Of a DNA stretch of 64,000 bases, positions 16,798 through 25,256 are shown one piece after another. The notes under the pieces were generated by a model. That model ran no database searches. It had not been told where the DNA came from and saw only the letters and a program-made list of their open reading frames with translations. Both the position numbers and the translations under genes were made by a program. The stretch's first letter is position 1, and each line of letters starts with the position of its first letter. Source of the DNA: Candidatus Bathyarchaeota archaeon (GTDB lineage Archaea > Thermoproteota > Bathyarchaeia > Bathyarchaeales > Bathycorpusculaceae); the NCBI GenBank assembly GCA_003164295.1, contig PLTA01000054.1, positions 62,001-126,000 of the forward strand, read 5' to 3'.

Positions 16798-17889
16798 TCA
16801 ACACACCTTAAGCTTCTTATTATTGGAGTCTTCGTCTTTGTAATATTTCTTTCTTAACCAGAATGCAACGTTTACTAAGCTTATCATGACAGGGACTTCA
16901 ATTAGTGGTCCAATTACAGCCGCGAATGCTTCTTGTGATGCTAAGCCGAACACTGCAACAGCTACCGCTATAGCTAACTCAAAGTTGTTGCTTGCTGCTG
17001 TGAAAGAGAGTGATGTTGTTCTTTTGTAGCCGAGTTTTGAATAATATCCAATTGCAAAAGCGACTGAAAACATTACTATGAAGTATATTAAAAGTGGAAT
17101 AGCTACTCTGACCACATCTAACGGCAAGTTTATGATGTATTGACCTTTTAGCGAAAACATTACGACTATTGTGAATAGCAAAGCGATTAGTGACACATGG
17201 CTTAGTTTATGCATTAGTTTGTGTTCGTACCATTCTTTGCCTTTGGTTTTAAGGAAGTAGTATCTGGTTATTATTCCAGCGAAGAATGGGATTCCTAAGT
17301 AGATAGCTACTGACTCTGCTACCTGTACTAGTGAAATGTTTACAATTTGTCCTGAGCCTGAAATCCATCCACTTGCTATTGTTATGTAAAAGTAAGCGAG
17401 AACTGAGTACATCACTATTTGGAAGATAGAATTGATTGCTACTAGTATAGCTGTCCATTCGTTATCTCCTTCTGCAAGGTTGTTCCATACAATAACCATT
17501 GCTATGCATCGAGCTATGCCGATTAGGATTATTCCATTCCTTAGGTCAGGGTAAGAACCTAAAAACACCCATGCTAAAACAAACATCAGCAAAGGTCCAA
17601 TCACCCAATTAAGAGTGAGCGATTCGGTGAGCATAGTTTTTGAGCCTTTTGCAGTAACCACTTTCTTTAGGTCTTCGTAGCGTACCCTTGCGAGAGGTGG
17701 ATACATCATCAAAATTAAGCCTACAGCGATGGGAATTGATGTTGTTCCAGTGCTCAAAGCGCCTATATCGTTGGATACCTTTGGGTAGATGTAGCCTGTT
17801 GCAACCCCAAGTGCCATTGTTAAGAATATCCAGACTGTGAGAAATTTGCTTAACCAAGATAGGTGCGAACTATGCTTCTTCTCCATCAA
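16798..17889 (-). CDS. acr3: ACR3-type arsenite efflux permease
   Basis: A 363-residue membrane protein with ten hydrophobic segments, belonging to the Acr3 branch of the bile/arsenite/riboflavin transporter superfamily. Typical segments are SIPIAVGLILMMYPPLARV near residue 50, GIARCIAMVIVWN near 124 (with the essential membrane cysteine of Acr3) and AASNNFELAIAVAV near 300. It exports arsenite made by the two ArsC enzymes encoded just downstream. The ATG start at 17889 faces the AbrB-like gene, so the 160-base gap is a shared regulatory region. Confidence 0.93.
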   Translation of the reverse strand: MMEKKHSSHLSWLSKFLTVWIFLTMALGVATGYIYPKVSNDIGALSTGTTSIPIAVGLILMMYPPLARVRYEDLKKVVTAKGSKTMLTESLTLNWVIGPLLMFVLAWVFLGSYPDLRNGIILIGIARCIAMVIVWNNLAEGDNEWTAILVAINSIFQIVMYSVLAYFYITIASGWISGSGQIVNISLVQVAESVAIYLGIPFFAGIITRYYFLKTKGKEWYEHKLMHKLSHVSLIALLFTIVVMFSLKGQYIINLPLDVVRVAIPLLIYFIVMFSVAFAIGYYSKLGYKRTTSLSFTAASNNFELAIAVAVAVFGLASQEAFAAVIGPLIEVPVMISLVNVAFWLRKKYYKDEDSNNKKLKVC

Positions 17890-18058
17890 GACTCCGCTTA
17901 ATGGCTATTTGTGTCTGGTAGCAAATATTTAAGCAGATTGGTAGGAATTTTCTAATTTGTTTCTATAAAAAACTAAAATAATATTGTAAGAATTATCTGA
18001 TTTTTCAGAAAGACTTAAGAGTTTAGTTAGTACATAAAATGAGTAATGGTGATTGAAT
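17890..18058. promoter_or_regulatory. Divergent arsenic promoter region
   Basis: The gap between acr3 (minus) and the AbrB-like gene (plus) is AT-rich and holds TATA-like sequences in both directions (for example AAATATTTAAG near 17923 and TCTATAAAAAAC near 17963). The imperfect palindrome CTGATTTTTCAG lies at 17997-18008. This is the natural place for arsenite-responsive control; the operator is not proven. Confidence 0.35.
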
Positions 18059-18310
18059 ATGGTAAGTTGTGAAGGGGACTCATGTAGAATCGATGCAATC
18101 GTAACAATCGATGTGAAGGGTCAAATTGTTCTTCCAAAAGACTTACGAGAAAAAGCAAGCTTCAAACCAAATGACAAAATTGCAGTGGTCGCTTGTGAAA
18201 AAGACGGTGAAGTATGCTGTATAATGATGATTAAAGCAGATAGACTGCGTGGTGCAGTAACAAAAACGCTGGGCCCTCTGCTTAAAGGAGTAACTAAACA
18301 GGAGAGTTAA
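18059..18310 (+). CDS. Cys-rich AbrB/SpoVT-type protein next to arsM
   Basis: A small swapped-hairpin AbrB-family protein. The core [19 protein letters not shown] followed by KPNDKIAVV is the DNA-binding beta-hairpin fold. It is unusually rich in cysteine: C4 and C9 before the fold and C46, C53 and C54 inside it. Related proteins accompany arsM or hgcAB in other anaerobes (family knowledge, recalled with moderate certainty). The ATG at 18059 follows GGTGAT by six bases and is preferred over TTG 18053. It lies two bases ahead of arsM and diverges from acr3, so it may be the arsenic-responsive regulator (inference). Confidence 0.72.
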   Translation: MVSCEGDSCRIDAIVTIDVKGQIVLPKDLREKASFKPNDKIAVVACEKDGEVCCIMMIKADRLRGAVTKTLGPLLKGVTKQES

Positions 18311-18312
18311 TT

Positions 18313-19140
18313 ATGAAAGATGAGCAAGTTAAGAAAATAGTTAGAAATCGTTATGCAAAAGTTGCTAAAACCAACGGTTCCTGTTGTGCTTCAAGTGTTA
18401 GCTGCTGCTCAGCCCCAACAAACGAGCAAGTTAGCAAAATGATTGGTTACAGCGAAGAAGAGATGAACACCGTTCCAGAAGGCTCAAATCTTGGATTAGG
18501 CTGTGGCAATCCAACTGCTTTAGCATCTTTGAAAGAAGGAGAGAGAGTTCTAGATTTGGGTTCAGGAGCAGGCTTTGACTGCTTCTTGGCAGCTAAGAAA
18601 GTGGGAAAGCTGGGAAAAGTTATCGGCGTAGATATGACTCCTGAAATGCTAGATAAAGCCCGAGCGAACGCAAAAAAAGGCAAATACACAAATGTTGAAT
18701 TTAGACTAGGAGAAATTGAAAATCTGCCCCTTGCGGACAACTCAGTTGACGTCATAATCTCAAATTGCGTCATTAACCTCGCACCAAACAAGAAGCGCGT
18801 TTTCGAAGAAGCATTCAGAGTTCTTGCCCCAAACGGGCGATTAATGGTTTCAGACATCGTCCTATTGAAACAGCTGCCAAAATCCGTTCAAGAAAACGTT
18901 GAAGCATACGCTGGGTGCATTTCAGGGGCAGAACTTAAAGACAAATACCTTGAATTAATACAAAAAGCAGGGTTCCTCGAAGTAAAAGTCATTGAAGAAA
19001 AGACTTACCCGCTTGAATACATAATAAGTGAATCTACATTAAAAGAAGCCATCAAAATGACAAACATGACACAAGAAGAGGTAAAGGAAGCAGCCCAAAC
19101 CATTGTAAGCATAAAAGTTTCAGCAATAAAAACTAGATAA
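18313..19140 (+). CDS. arsM: Arsenite S-adenosylmethionine methyltransferase
   Basis: The 275-residue class I methyltransferase has the SAM motif [13 protein letters not shown] near residue 79 and [14 protein letters not shown] near 102. The three cysteines typical of ArsM, which bind As(III), are present in [17 protein letters not shown] and YAGCISGA. The N-terminus carries a further CC-x9-CC cluster ([12 protein letters not shown]). It would methylate arsenite to volatile or exportable species. It is translationally close to the upstream AbrB-like gene and is followed by a flavin-reductase-like gene. Confidence 0.93.
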   Translation: MKDEQVKKIVRNRYAKVAKTNGSCCASSVSCCSAPTNEQVSKMIGYSEEEMNTVPEGSNLGLGCGNPTALASLKEGERVLDLGSGAGFDCFLAAKKVGKLGKVIGVDMTPEMLDKARANAKKGKYTNVEFRLGEIENLPLADNSVDVIISNCVINLAPNKKRVFEEAFRVLAPNGRLMVSDIVLLKQLPKSVQENVEAYAGCISGAELKDKYLELIQKAGFLEVKVIEEKTYPLEYIISESTLKEAIKMTNMTQEEVKEAAQTIVSIKVSAIKTR

Positions 19141-19174
19141 TACATGCAAAAAGAAATGTTAAGTGGGGTTATGT

Positions 19175-19750
19175 ATGAAAAAATCTTTGGGCGCAAAAAC
19201 AATTGTTCCCACGACACCTGTTTGGGTTGTGGGTACCTATGATCGAGATGGAAAACCAAATGTTATGACTGCCGCTTGGGGAGGAATTTGTTGTTCCCAG
19301 CCGCCATGCATCTACGTGTCTCTGAGAAAAGCTACCTATACCTATGGCAACATTGTTGAACGGAAAGCGTTTACAGTGAGTATTCCATCCGAGACTTTTG
19401 TCAAGGAAGCTGATTATTTTGGAATCACTTCGGGAAAAACGGTGGATAAATTCTCCTCAACTGGGCTTACTCCGATTAAAAGTGATCTTGTTGATGCTCC
19501 CTATGTGAAAGAATTTCCAATGGTTATAGAATGCAAGGTTATCAAAATAGTTGAAATTGGGTTGCATACAGAGTTCGTAGGTGAAATCGTGGATGTCAAA
19601 GTCGATTCTAATGTGCTTAACGCAAAGAATCTTCCAGACCTTGAAAAATTGAAACCGATCATCTGGAATCCTGCTGAGATGACATATAACAAAGTGGGGA
19701 ACCCCGTGGGAAAAGCTTTCTCGATTGGAAAGGAGATTCGAACGCAATAG
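19175..19750 (+). CDS. Flavin reductase-like FMN-binding split-barrel protein
   Basis: This protein has the flavin reductase-like fold. The start [25 protein letters not shown] is the classical flavoredoxin/NADH:FMN reductase N-terminus, followed by [14 protein letters not shown] and AFTVSIPS. The ATG at 19175 follows GGGGTT by four bases and is preferred over an upstream GTG (19163). Cysteines in [10 protein letters not shown] are unusual. As the third gene of the plus-strand arsenic operon, it may feed electrons to arsenic reduction or demethylation; this is inferred only from position. Confidence 0.8.
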   Translation: MKKSLGAKTIVPTTPVWVVGTYDRDGKPNVMTAAWGGICCSQPPCIYVSLRKATYTYGNIVERKAFTVSIPSETFVKEADYFGITSGKTVDKFSSTGLTPIKSDLVDAPYVKEFPMVIECKVIKIVEIGLHTEFVGEIVDVKVDSNVLNAKNLPDLEKLKPIIWNPAEMTYNKVGNPVGKAFSIGKEIRTQ

Positions 19751-19956
19751 AAACTAAATCTATCACCTAGATACTCATCTAATAAATCAATTCAGCCGCT
19801 GAATTCTATTCCAAGGCTGTTATCCAGTTAGGTTTCATTCACTTTTTAGCTAATTGTTTAGTCGAAGATTGAGACCGTGTAAAAAATCGATTAACGACCG
19901 ATTGGTAGCTTGAGAAATTACCCAGCACTATTCTCGCTTTTTCTCTTGTTCTTTGT

Positions 19957-20622
19957 TTATCTTTTAACAAGCGCTTGAATCAGAGCTTCAACCCCAAGAA
20001 TGTTGAGCGCTCTTCTCAAATTATAAGAAAACAAAAGCAACCCAATTTCCCCACTCACTTTTCTAAGGCCTCTAAGCAACAAATAAGGAGCACCAAACGC
20101 CCTCTTAACTGTACCAAACGTATGCTCAACCACCTTTTTGCGCTCACCCATAACCTCAGGATGCAACCTCATCCGTTTTCTCATATCATCGACAACTTCC
20201 TCATGGATCCACCGCCAAATTACGCGCCCAGTCTTGTTGCCTGTACATTTTGTCATAAAAAACTGGCATGAAGAGCAAACACCCTCTCTACACTTGTAAG
20301 TTCGCATATCCATCCCTTCCCTAACAGTTGAGCAGTAGTGAAACAACAAACTCTGTCCAGCTGGGCAAACATACACATCAGCACCCTTATCATAATGGAA
20401 TTTGTCAGCAGTAAATTCTGGCGATATAAAACTGCCTCCAGTTCCGGATCTCTTCACTGCAACAAAAGGAGTAACCCCACTATCGACGCATTGCTTGATT
20501 TGCCTAAAATCAAAATAACCCTTATCTGATAAGCAATCGATCTGCTCAATATCAAGTGTTTCTTTTGCACTTATAGCGACGCCACTTAGTTGATTCAAAT
20601 TTGACGCCTCGTTAGTGACCAA
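19957..20622 (-). pseudogene. IS1182-type transposase, C-terminal part
   Basis: This is the downstream half of the DDE transposase. It has the second catalytic aspartate region (DCLSDKGYFDFRQIKQC), a Cys cluster (CREGVCSSCQFFMTKC) typical of the IS1182 group, and the final Glu-containing helix region near ERKKVVEHTFGTVKR. It is out of frame with the N-terminal part at 20634-21476. Adding one A in the run at about 20644-20648 restores continuous sequence (SKNHLIVNYLVTNEA). Confidence 0.85.
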
Positions 20623-20633
20623 ATAGTTAACGA

Positions 20634-21476
20634 TTAGATGATTTTTGAATCTACTGCTGCTTGCATGTTGTAGCAGGATTCAACTCTGCCATGATTCATC
20701 ATCTGCCGACAATCCGGATCAGTTAAAGCAACTTCCTTTTGACCGCTCTTTTCCATTTTGTCAAGAATTTCTTCAGATCTCTGTTTTTTTTCAAGCAAAG
20801 AAGCCAGTTTATCTACTTCAAAAGCCTTCGCCTCCTCACCTGACTCGCTATTGGCATGTTGCTCATCAGATGTTTCCTGCACATCAGCAGCATCCAACTC
20901 TTCAAGGTAGTGTTTCACTGATTTTTCCATGACCTTTATTCTCTTTGCAAGCGCTCTTTGCGTAAAGGCTTTATCGTTGGAGTTGACAGCCCGAAGTTTA
21001 GTGCCATCAACGGTCACTTGTCGTGCCCCATAAAGACTGAGATCTTTTAAGAAAGCGACAAAATCCTTAAACAAGGCGCCTATCGCCGATGGGTTATCTT
21101 TTCTAAAATCCGCTACAGTTTTAAAATCAGGTGCTAAGCCTTTGAGGAGCCACATGGCTTCAAGGTTTGTTTTGCATTCTCTTTCTAGTTTTCTGCTTGA
21201 TCGTATGTGGTTTAGGCCTCCGTAGAGGTAGAGTTTGCAGAGGTCTTTTGGATTGTAAGATGGTCTTCCAAGATCTTGCGGTGTTGAGTGGGTGAAGCCT
21301 AACTTTTCCATGTCAAGCGTATTGACGTAAGCATCTATGAATCTGACTGGGTTGTCTGATTCGACGTATTCTCCTATTGTTTTAGGCAGCAGGAACGTTT
21401 GGCTTCTGGATAAGCCTTCTACATAGCTGTTGGTTTGGTTGTCCATTTGTCTCACTTTTGAGTCTTTGTCAGCCAT
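20634..21476 (-). pseudogene. IS1182-type transposase, N-terminal part
   Basis: The N-terminal 280 residues carry the family signature: QTFLLPKTIGEYVESDNPVRF at the start, then GRPSYNPKDLCKLYLYG and the first catalytic aspartate in VTVDGTKLRAVNS. A lysine/glutamate-rich linker precedes NMQAAVDSK, where the frame ends prematurely (SKII then stop). The frame break sits in a short A run, so it may be a real inactivation, an assembly error, or less likely programmed slippage. Confidence 0.85.
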
Positions 21477-21802
21477 TGTGATGTGTCTAGATTTAAGGTT
21501 AACGGCATTCTATGGGAGTTAGAGAAGACTTTTCACACGGTCTCGATTGTTGACAAGAAAAGATGTTTAAACATTCAGAATTTATTACTGATGCAGAATA
21601 GAAGCCATGAATGGAAAAAAACTTGGTTAGGTTTTTTTTGAAAATCTAACTGTTCGCAAAAACATGGAAAGTTAACACAAGCTTATTTCAACATTAAAGC
21701 AGCTATTCAACAGCTATTCAGAATATTGCATTATTGATTGTTAAACAAATAAAATATTATTGAGGGGAAAAATTTGGTTAAAAATAAAAGTTGAGGCTTA
21801 TT

Positions 21803-22123
21803 TTACCCGAATAGGGCGCCTAATCCTTCTAGTGCTGCTTCTTCCTTGGCTTTCTCTTCTTCAGCTTTCTTCTTCTTGTCTTCTGGCGGGGCTGCTGATG
21901 GTGCTGCTGCGCCTGCTGGAGCTGCTATTGGAGCGGCTGCCATCATTGTTGGTGCTGCTTTGATTGCTTCATCAATGTTTACTTCGCTGAGGGATGCTAC
22001 GAGTGCTTTTACTTGAATTGGGTCAACTGTGAGTCCTGCTGCTGTCAAAACTTTTGTTACTGAATCTTCGTTTATTTCTTTACCTGCCTTGTGAAGGAGC
22101 ATCGCTGCATATATATTTTCCAT
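21803..22123 (-). CDS. rpl12: Large-subunit ribosomal stalk protein P1 (archaeal L12)
   Basis: The 106-residue archaeal P1 protein has the dimerising helical N-terminus (MENIYAAMLLHKAGKEINED), an alanine/proline-rich hinge (about residues 59-82), a charged KKKKAEEEKAKEE stretch and the conserved tail ending GLGALFG, which recruits elongation factors. In archaea this gene normally follows rplP0 in the L11-L1-P0-P1 operon. Here it stands alone, with a divergent gene upstream and an IS element downstream. Confidence 0.95.
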   Translation of the reverse strand: MENIYAAMLLHKAGKEINEDSVTKVLTAAGLTVDPIQVKALVASLSEVNIDEAIKAAPTMMAAAPIAAPAGAAAPSAAPPEDKKKKAEEEKAKEEAALEGLGALFG

Positions 22124-22383
22124 ACCTTTTCACCTCTTCATCCGACTATTTTAACCTTTTCAGTTCACACAAACTAACTTCCGCAATTAAGTGGTGCTAG
22201 CCCTTGTGTTTTACTGTGAATTTTAACTGCTATTTCCGTTAGGAGAAATACCCAATAACTTAAGAACCTTTCGCACATGCAACCAAGCACAACAAATGGT
22301 TATATCAGAAATCTAAGTAACTTTTTCAAAATGCTTATCTTTAAGGCAAACCACAATGCGTTCAATAACAGGTCATTGAGAAT

Positions 22384-23355
22384 ATGGGAAATGTCACAAT
22401 CGCCGTTCTAGGCGCTTTAGGATACAGTAGTAATATAGGCAAAAAAGGAACATCCACAGACATCACTTTCTACAATCTCAAAAAAGGCGAAGACACCGTA
22501 ACATTAATTGAGCCAGAAAGATATCCTGAAAGATTAGCTCCCCTCTTCTACGCTGTTTCACTTTCAAAAGGAGCCATCGTTGTCGTAGACCAAATTGACG
22601 CTACGTTTGGCGAATGCCTAGTAATGCTTCAATGCGCAGAAATCAAAAACGGCTACTTTATTTTAAGAAATTATATTCCCAGAGAAAAAATCGAGCCACT
22701 CATAAAAGGCACAAGCCTAGAAAAATTCGAGTTCCTATCAGATGACCCCACGGTTTTAAGAGAAAAACTTTTGGCCGAAGCCGCAAAACAAAAACCTCCC
22801 GAACTACCTGCAGGACAGCAAGCGATTGGAACAGTTCCCGTGGATCATGCCTTTAACGTTAAAGGAGTTGGCGTTGTTATTCTTGGCGTAGTTACAAGCG
22901 GGATAATTCAGAAACATTCAGCACTAAATGTTTTGCCCGGTGGAAAAGCAGCTCAAGTTCGCTCCATACAAAAGCATGATGACGAATTTGACGTTGCAGG
23001 CGAAGGCGACCGCGTTGGACTAGCATTGAAAAATGTTGAAGTCGAGGAATTAGATCGAGGCGCCGTTTTAACCAATGACCCATCAATCAAAACAGCTACC
23101 ACACTGAAAACCCAGGCTTCACTTGTAAAGTATTGGCAGATGCCGATTAAACAAGGTATGGTCATGCACATTGGTCACTGGACTCAATTCATAACCGCTA
23201 AAGTCGAAGCTGTCACTGAAGGAGGTGACTTGAAAAAGCCAACGTTAACTTTGACATTGGATAAACCGCTTATCTACTGGTCGAACGATAAAGCTGTGCT
23301 GATGTACTTAGAAGGTGCAAAGCTCCGAGTCGCAGGAACCATTGCGTTACCATAA
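22384..23355 (+). CDS. EF-Tu/SelB-like protein with degenerate GTPase domain
   Basis: The protein has the domain order of translational GTPases. Residues 1-130 resemble a G domain, but the P-loop is lost (VLGALGYSSNIGKKGTST in place of GHxDxGKT) and no NKxD is seen. Domains II and III are well kept: VDHAFNVKGVGVVILGVVTSG near residue 155 and ILGVV/GDRVGLALKNV patterns as in SelB and EF-Tu. It therefore probably binds RNA or the ribosome without hydrolysing GTP. It is divergent from stalk protein P1 and followed by an eL22-like gene, a translation-themed neighbourhood. The ATG start at 22384 fits. Confidence 0.78.
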   Translation: MGNVTIAVLGALGYSSNIGKKGTSTDITFYNLKKGEDTVTLIEPERYPERLAPLFYAVSLSKGAIVVVDQIDATFGECLVMLQCAEIKNGYFILRNYIPREKIEPLIKGTSLEKFEFLSDDPTVLREKLLAEAAKQKPPELPAGQQAIGTVPVDHAFNVKGVGVVILGVVTSGIIQKHSALNVLPGGKAAQVRSIQKHDDEFDVAGEGDRVGLALKNVEVEELDRGAVLTNDPSIKTATTLKTQASLVKYWQMPIKQGMVMHIGHWTQFITAKVEAVTEGGDLKKPTLTLTLDKPLIYWSNDKAVLMYLEGAKLRVAGTIALP

Positions 23356-23436
23356 CTAAGCCTTGTTTCTGTCAACAGATAGATTGAAATTGCGTAGGTT
23401 TTAAAAGAAAGAACAATCTCATATGCTTCAATTAGA

Positions 23437-23757
23437 GTGAAAGATTTGCCGACTACTGTTAAAGTTGACATAGGCGATTTAGATAGTGAAAAAGAAAACC
23501 TTGTAAAATTCTTGAATAGCCAATTCAAACTAAATCCGTCGATAATTCCTGGAGGCTTGGAGATGAATATAGCTGATGTTTCTACTTTTGCATTGGCACG
23601 AATGGTGACTAAATTTGTTTATCGCAAGAATCTAAACGGTACACATTGGGTTAATGTAAAAAATAACGTTGTCAAAATCAACAGGTTCAAGCCCCAAAAG
23701 AAAGAAAAGGTAAACAAGCACCCAACTACTGCATCAACAATCCATCACGGTTGGTAA
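23437..23757 (+). CDS. Small basic protein resembling ribosomal protein eL22
   Basis: A 106-residue basic protein starting at GTG 23437. Its pattern follows eukaryotic eL22: an N-terminal strand (TVKVDIGDL), a helix ending VKFLNSQFKLN (compare FLQERIKVN), a PGGLEMNI turn (compare LGGGVVTI), then RMVTKFVYRKNL (compare [13 protein letters not shown]) and WVNVKNNVVKINRF (compare [17 protein letters not shown]). It is about 13 residues shorter between the two central strands. The tail is Lys/His-rich. It follows the EF-Tu-like gene by 80 bases. The assignment is by eye and needs profile comparison. Confidence 0.45.
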   Translation: MKDLPTTVKVDIGDLDSEKENLVKFLNSQFKLNPSIIPGGLEMNIADVSTFALARMVTKFVYRKNLNGTHWVNVKNNVVKINRFKPQKKEKVNKHPTTASTIHHGW

Positions 23758-24045
23758 CAAAAAGCCGCTAAAGCTTCATCGTTGGATAAACCGCTTATTT
23801 AAGACGCAAAAATAAAGCAGTCTTGCAAATACCTTGAGGATACAAACTGCTAGTATCAGGTTTTTTGGATCTAACTTTAACTATATCATACTTATTGTGT
23901 TAGAAGTTTTACACCAATTATCTTCTTTTTCTCAAAATAATATTATTCATTATCGTGAAAATCCTATTATCAAACGAAATAGATTGCTCAAGCATCGAAC
24001 GTAGTTGAAATCTCAAAAGTAAATCGGAAATAACTGTTCATTTTT

Positions 24046-24708
24046 TCATCTTGCATTCACAAAATATGACCATGCCAAAAACGAAATACTGAGAACCGCT
24101 AGCAAAGCTCCGAAGAGCCAACGTTTTTTACCCGCAACCTTTCCAAGCTGCACTCCATATGAGAACAACCATGCAACCCCTACTCCGTTGGAAACAAACC
24201 ACGCAAAAACTTTATTATTTAACACTAAAAAGGATGTGGCAAGCAAAAACCCGACTGCCAAATAGATACTTATTATTGATAGCCAACCCATGAGTTCTTT
24301 TTTTGGGAAAACTTTATTTTCTTCTAAAGAAGCGTTTGGCACGTTGGTAATGATGTCTTTGGCTATGGCTTCTTTTCCTTTGTCGTCGAAACCTGCTAAA
24401 AAAGAATCGTTGATATTGTCTTTAACTATATCCAAAATGTTGTTGGTGTTAACGGCTTTTTTTAATCTTAAAAGCTTATTTCTATTGTTGTTTCGCTCGA
24501 TTGAGCTTGAGGTTGCATATATTAAGCCGTCTATTAGGCCCCAGCTTAGGCATGCGCCGATGTTGGATATTACGATGTAGATGAAGCCGGTGTTTAGTTT
24601 TGATAGGGCGACGTAGCCGTTGATTATTATAACCATGATTACTGCGAAGGGCCATTTCGCCTGTTCGGTCGGCGTATGAGAGGTATTTGGAAGCCAAAAA
24701 ATCGCCAA
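24046..24708 (-). CDS. VIT/CCC1-like membrane protein
   Basis: This 220-residue protein has about five hydrophobic segments. The first part (SWGLIDGLIYATSSSIERNN) resembles the start of VIT1/CCC1 family iron/manganese transporters, followed by a cytoplasmic helical region (residues 75-135, with DDKGKEAIAKDIITNVP) and three closely spaced helices. The match is suggestive, not firm. The start is TTG 24708; the frame is open for 17 more codons upstream without a better start. It is divergent from DUF763 across a duplicated repeat array. Confidence 0.5.
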   Translation of the reverse strand: MAIFWLPNTSHTPTEQAKWPFAVIMVIIINGYVALSKLNTGFIYIVISNIGACLSWGLIDGLIYATSSSIERNNNRNKLLRLKKAVNTNNILDIVKDNINDSFLAGFDDKGKEAIAKDIITNVPNASLEENKVFPKKELMGWLSIISIYLAVGFLLATSFLVLNNKVFAWFVSNGVGVAWLFSYGVQLGKVAGKKRWLFGALLAVLSISFLAWSYFVNAR

Positions 24709-24860
24709 TATTAAACTTTCGCAGAAACCTAAATTTAAGGTTTCAGACTTACCTTATCAAGTGAGATGGCTATAGTTTTTGTTGCCGCCGAAGCCGACTT
24801 TTGGTCTTTGAGAACCAGGTTTTGATTTTTGGCGGCTTGCACTTTAATTTAACTTTTTGA

Positions 24861-24950
24861 GTTAATCATTTAACGTGACTTTTAGTGACGCGTAGTGACG
24901 GGTAGTGACGTTCTTTGACGCTTAGTGACGAATAAAGACGCAACCTGCAA
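24861..24950. repeat. 10-bp-phased repeat array, copy 1 (AGTGACG type)
   Basis: After the inverted repeat GTTAA-TCAT-TTAAC at 24861-24874 come six units spaced exactly ten bases: TTTAGTGACG, CGTAGTGACG, GGTAGTGACG, TTCTTTGACG, CTTAGTGACG and AATAAAGACG (24881-24940), then CAACCTGCAA. One-turn spacing puts every unit on the same face of the helix, as in cooperative operators. It lies between the VIT-like gene and the DUF763 gene. A diverged copy follows at 25041. Confidence 0.75.
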
Positions 24951-25040
24951 ACGATTCAAGCTTTAAACCCAGAAATCAATTTGAAACAAACTGAACAAAA
25001 TTTGCGATAAAAATATGTGCCGTTGAACTTTATCTTTTGA

Positions 25041-25126
25041 GTTAACATGTTTAACGCTAAAAGTCAAATTAAGTACAATAAAGTCAATTCTTATCAAATA
25101 AAGTCAAAAAAAGTATCAACCTGCAA
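25041..25126. repeat. 10-bp-phased repeat array, copy 2 (AAGTCAA type)
   Basis: This is a diverged duplicate of the array at 24861-24950. It starts GTTAACATGTTTAACG and has six units ten bases apart: AAGTCAAATT, AAGTACAATA, AAGTCAATTC, TTATCAAATA, AAGTCAAAAA and AAGTATCAAC, ending in the same CAACCTGCAA block. The odd fourth unit (starting TT) is kept in the same place as in copy 1. It lies about 130 bases before the DUF763 start. Confidence 0.7.
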
Positions 25127-25256
25127 CCAGTTCAAACCCCTAACTAAAAAAGTAACTCAAAACACAAAGAACAAAATTGCGTCATTCCCAGCACTAATAT
25201 CTAAATACCTAATCTAACACAAGAAAAATCACTTATCAAAAAATTATCCATCAAAC

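Larger units (their letters stand above)
19871..21544. mobile_element. IS1182-family-like insertion sequence, frameshifted
   Basis: The element is bounded by terminal inverted repeats: GAGACCGTGTAAAAA at 19871-19885 on the left and, on the other strand, GAGACCGTGTGAAAA ending at 21544 on the right. The tetranucleotide GATT flanks both ends (19867-19870 and 21545-21548) as a likely target duplication. Inside is one transposase gene on the minus strand, split by a single-base frameshift. Total length is about 1.67 kb. It inserted downstream of the stalk protein gene, between it and the arsenic cluster. Confidence 0.85.

Noticed and set aside
20634..20660. Programmed frameshift in the transposase
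   Set aside because: The A run (five A) is short and no stimulatory structure is evident; a simple indel is the safer reading.
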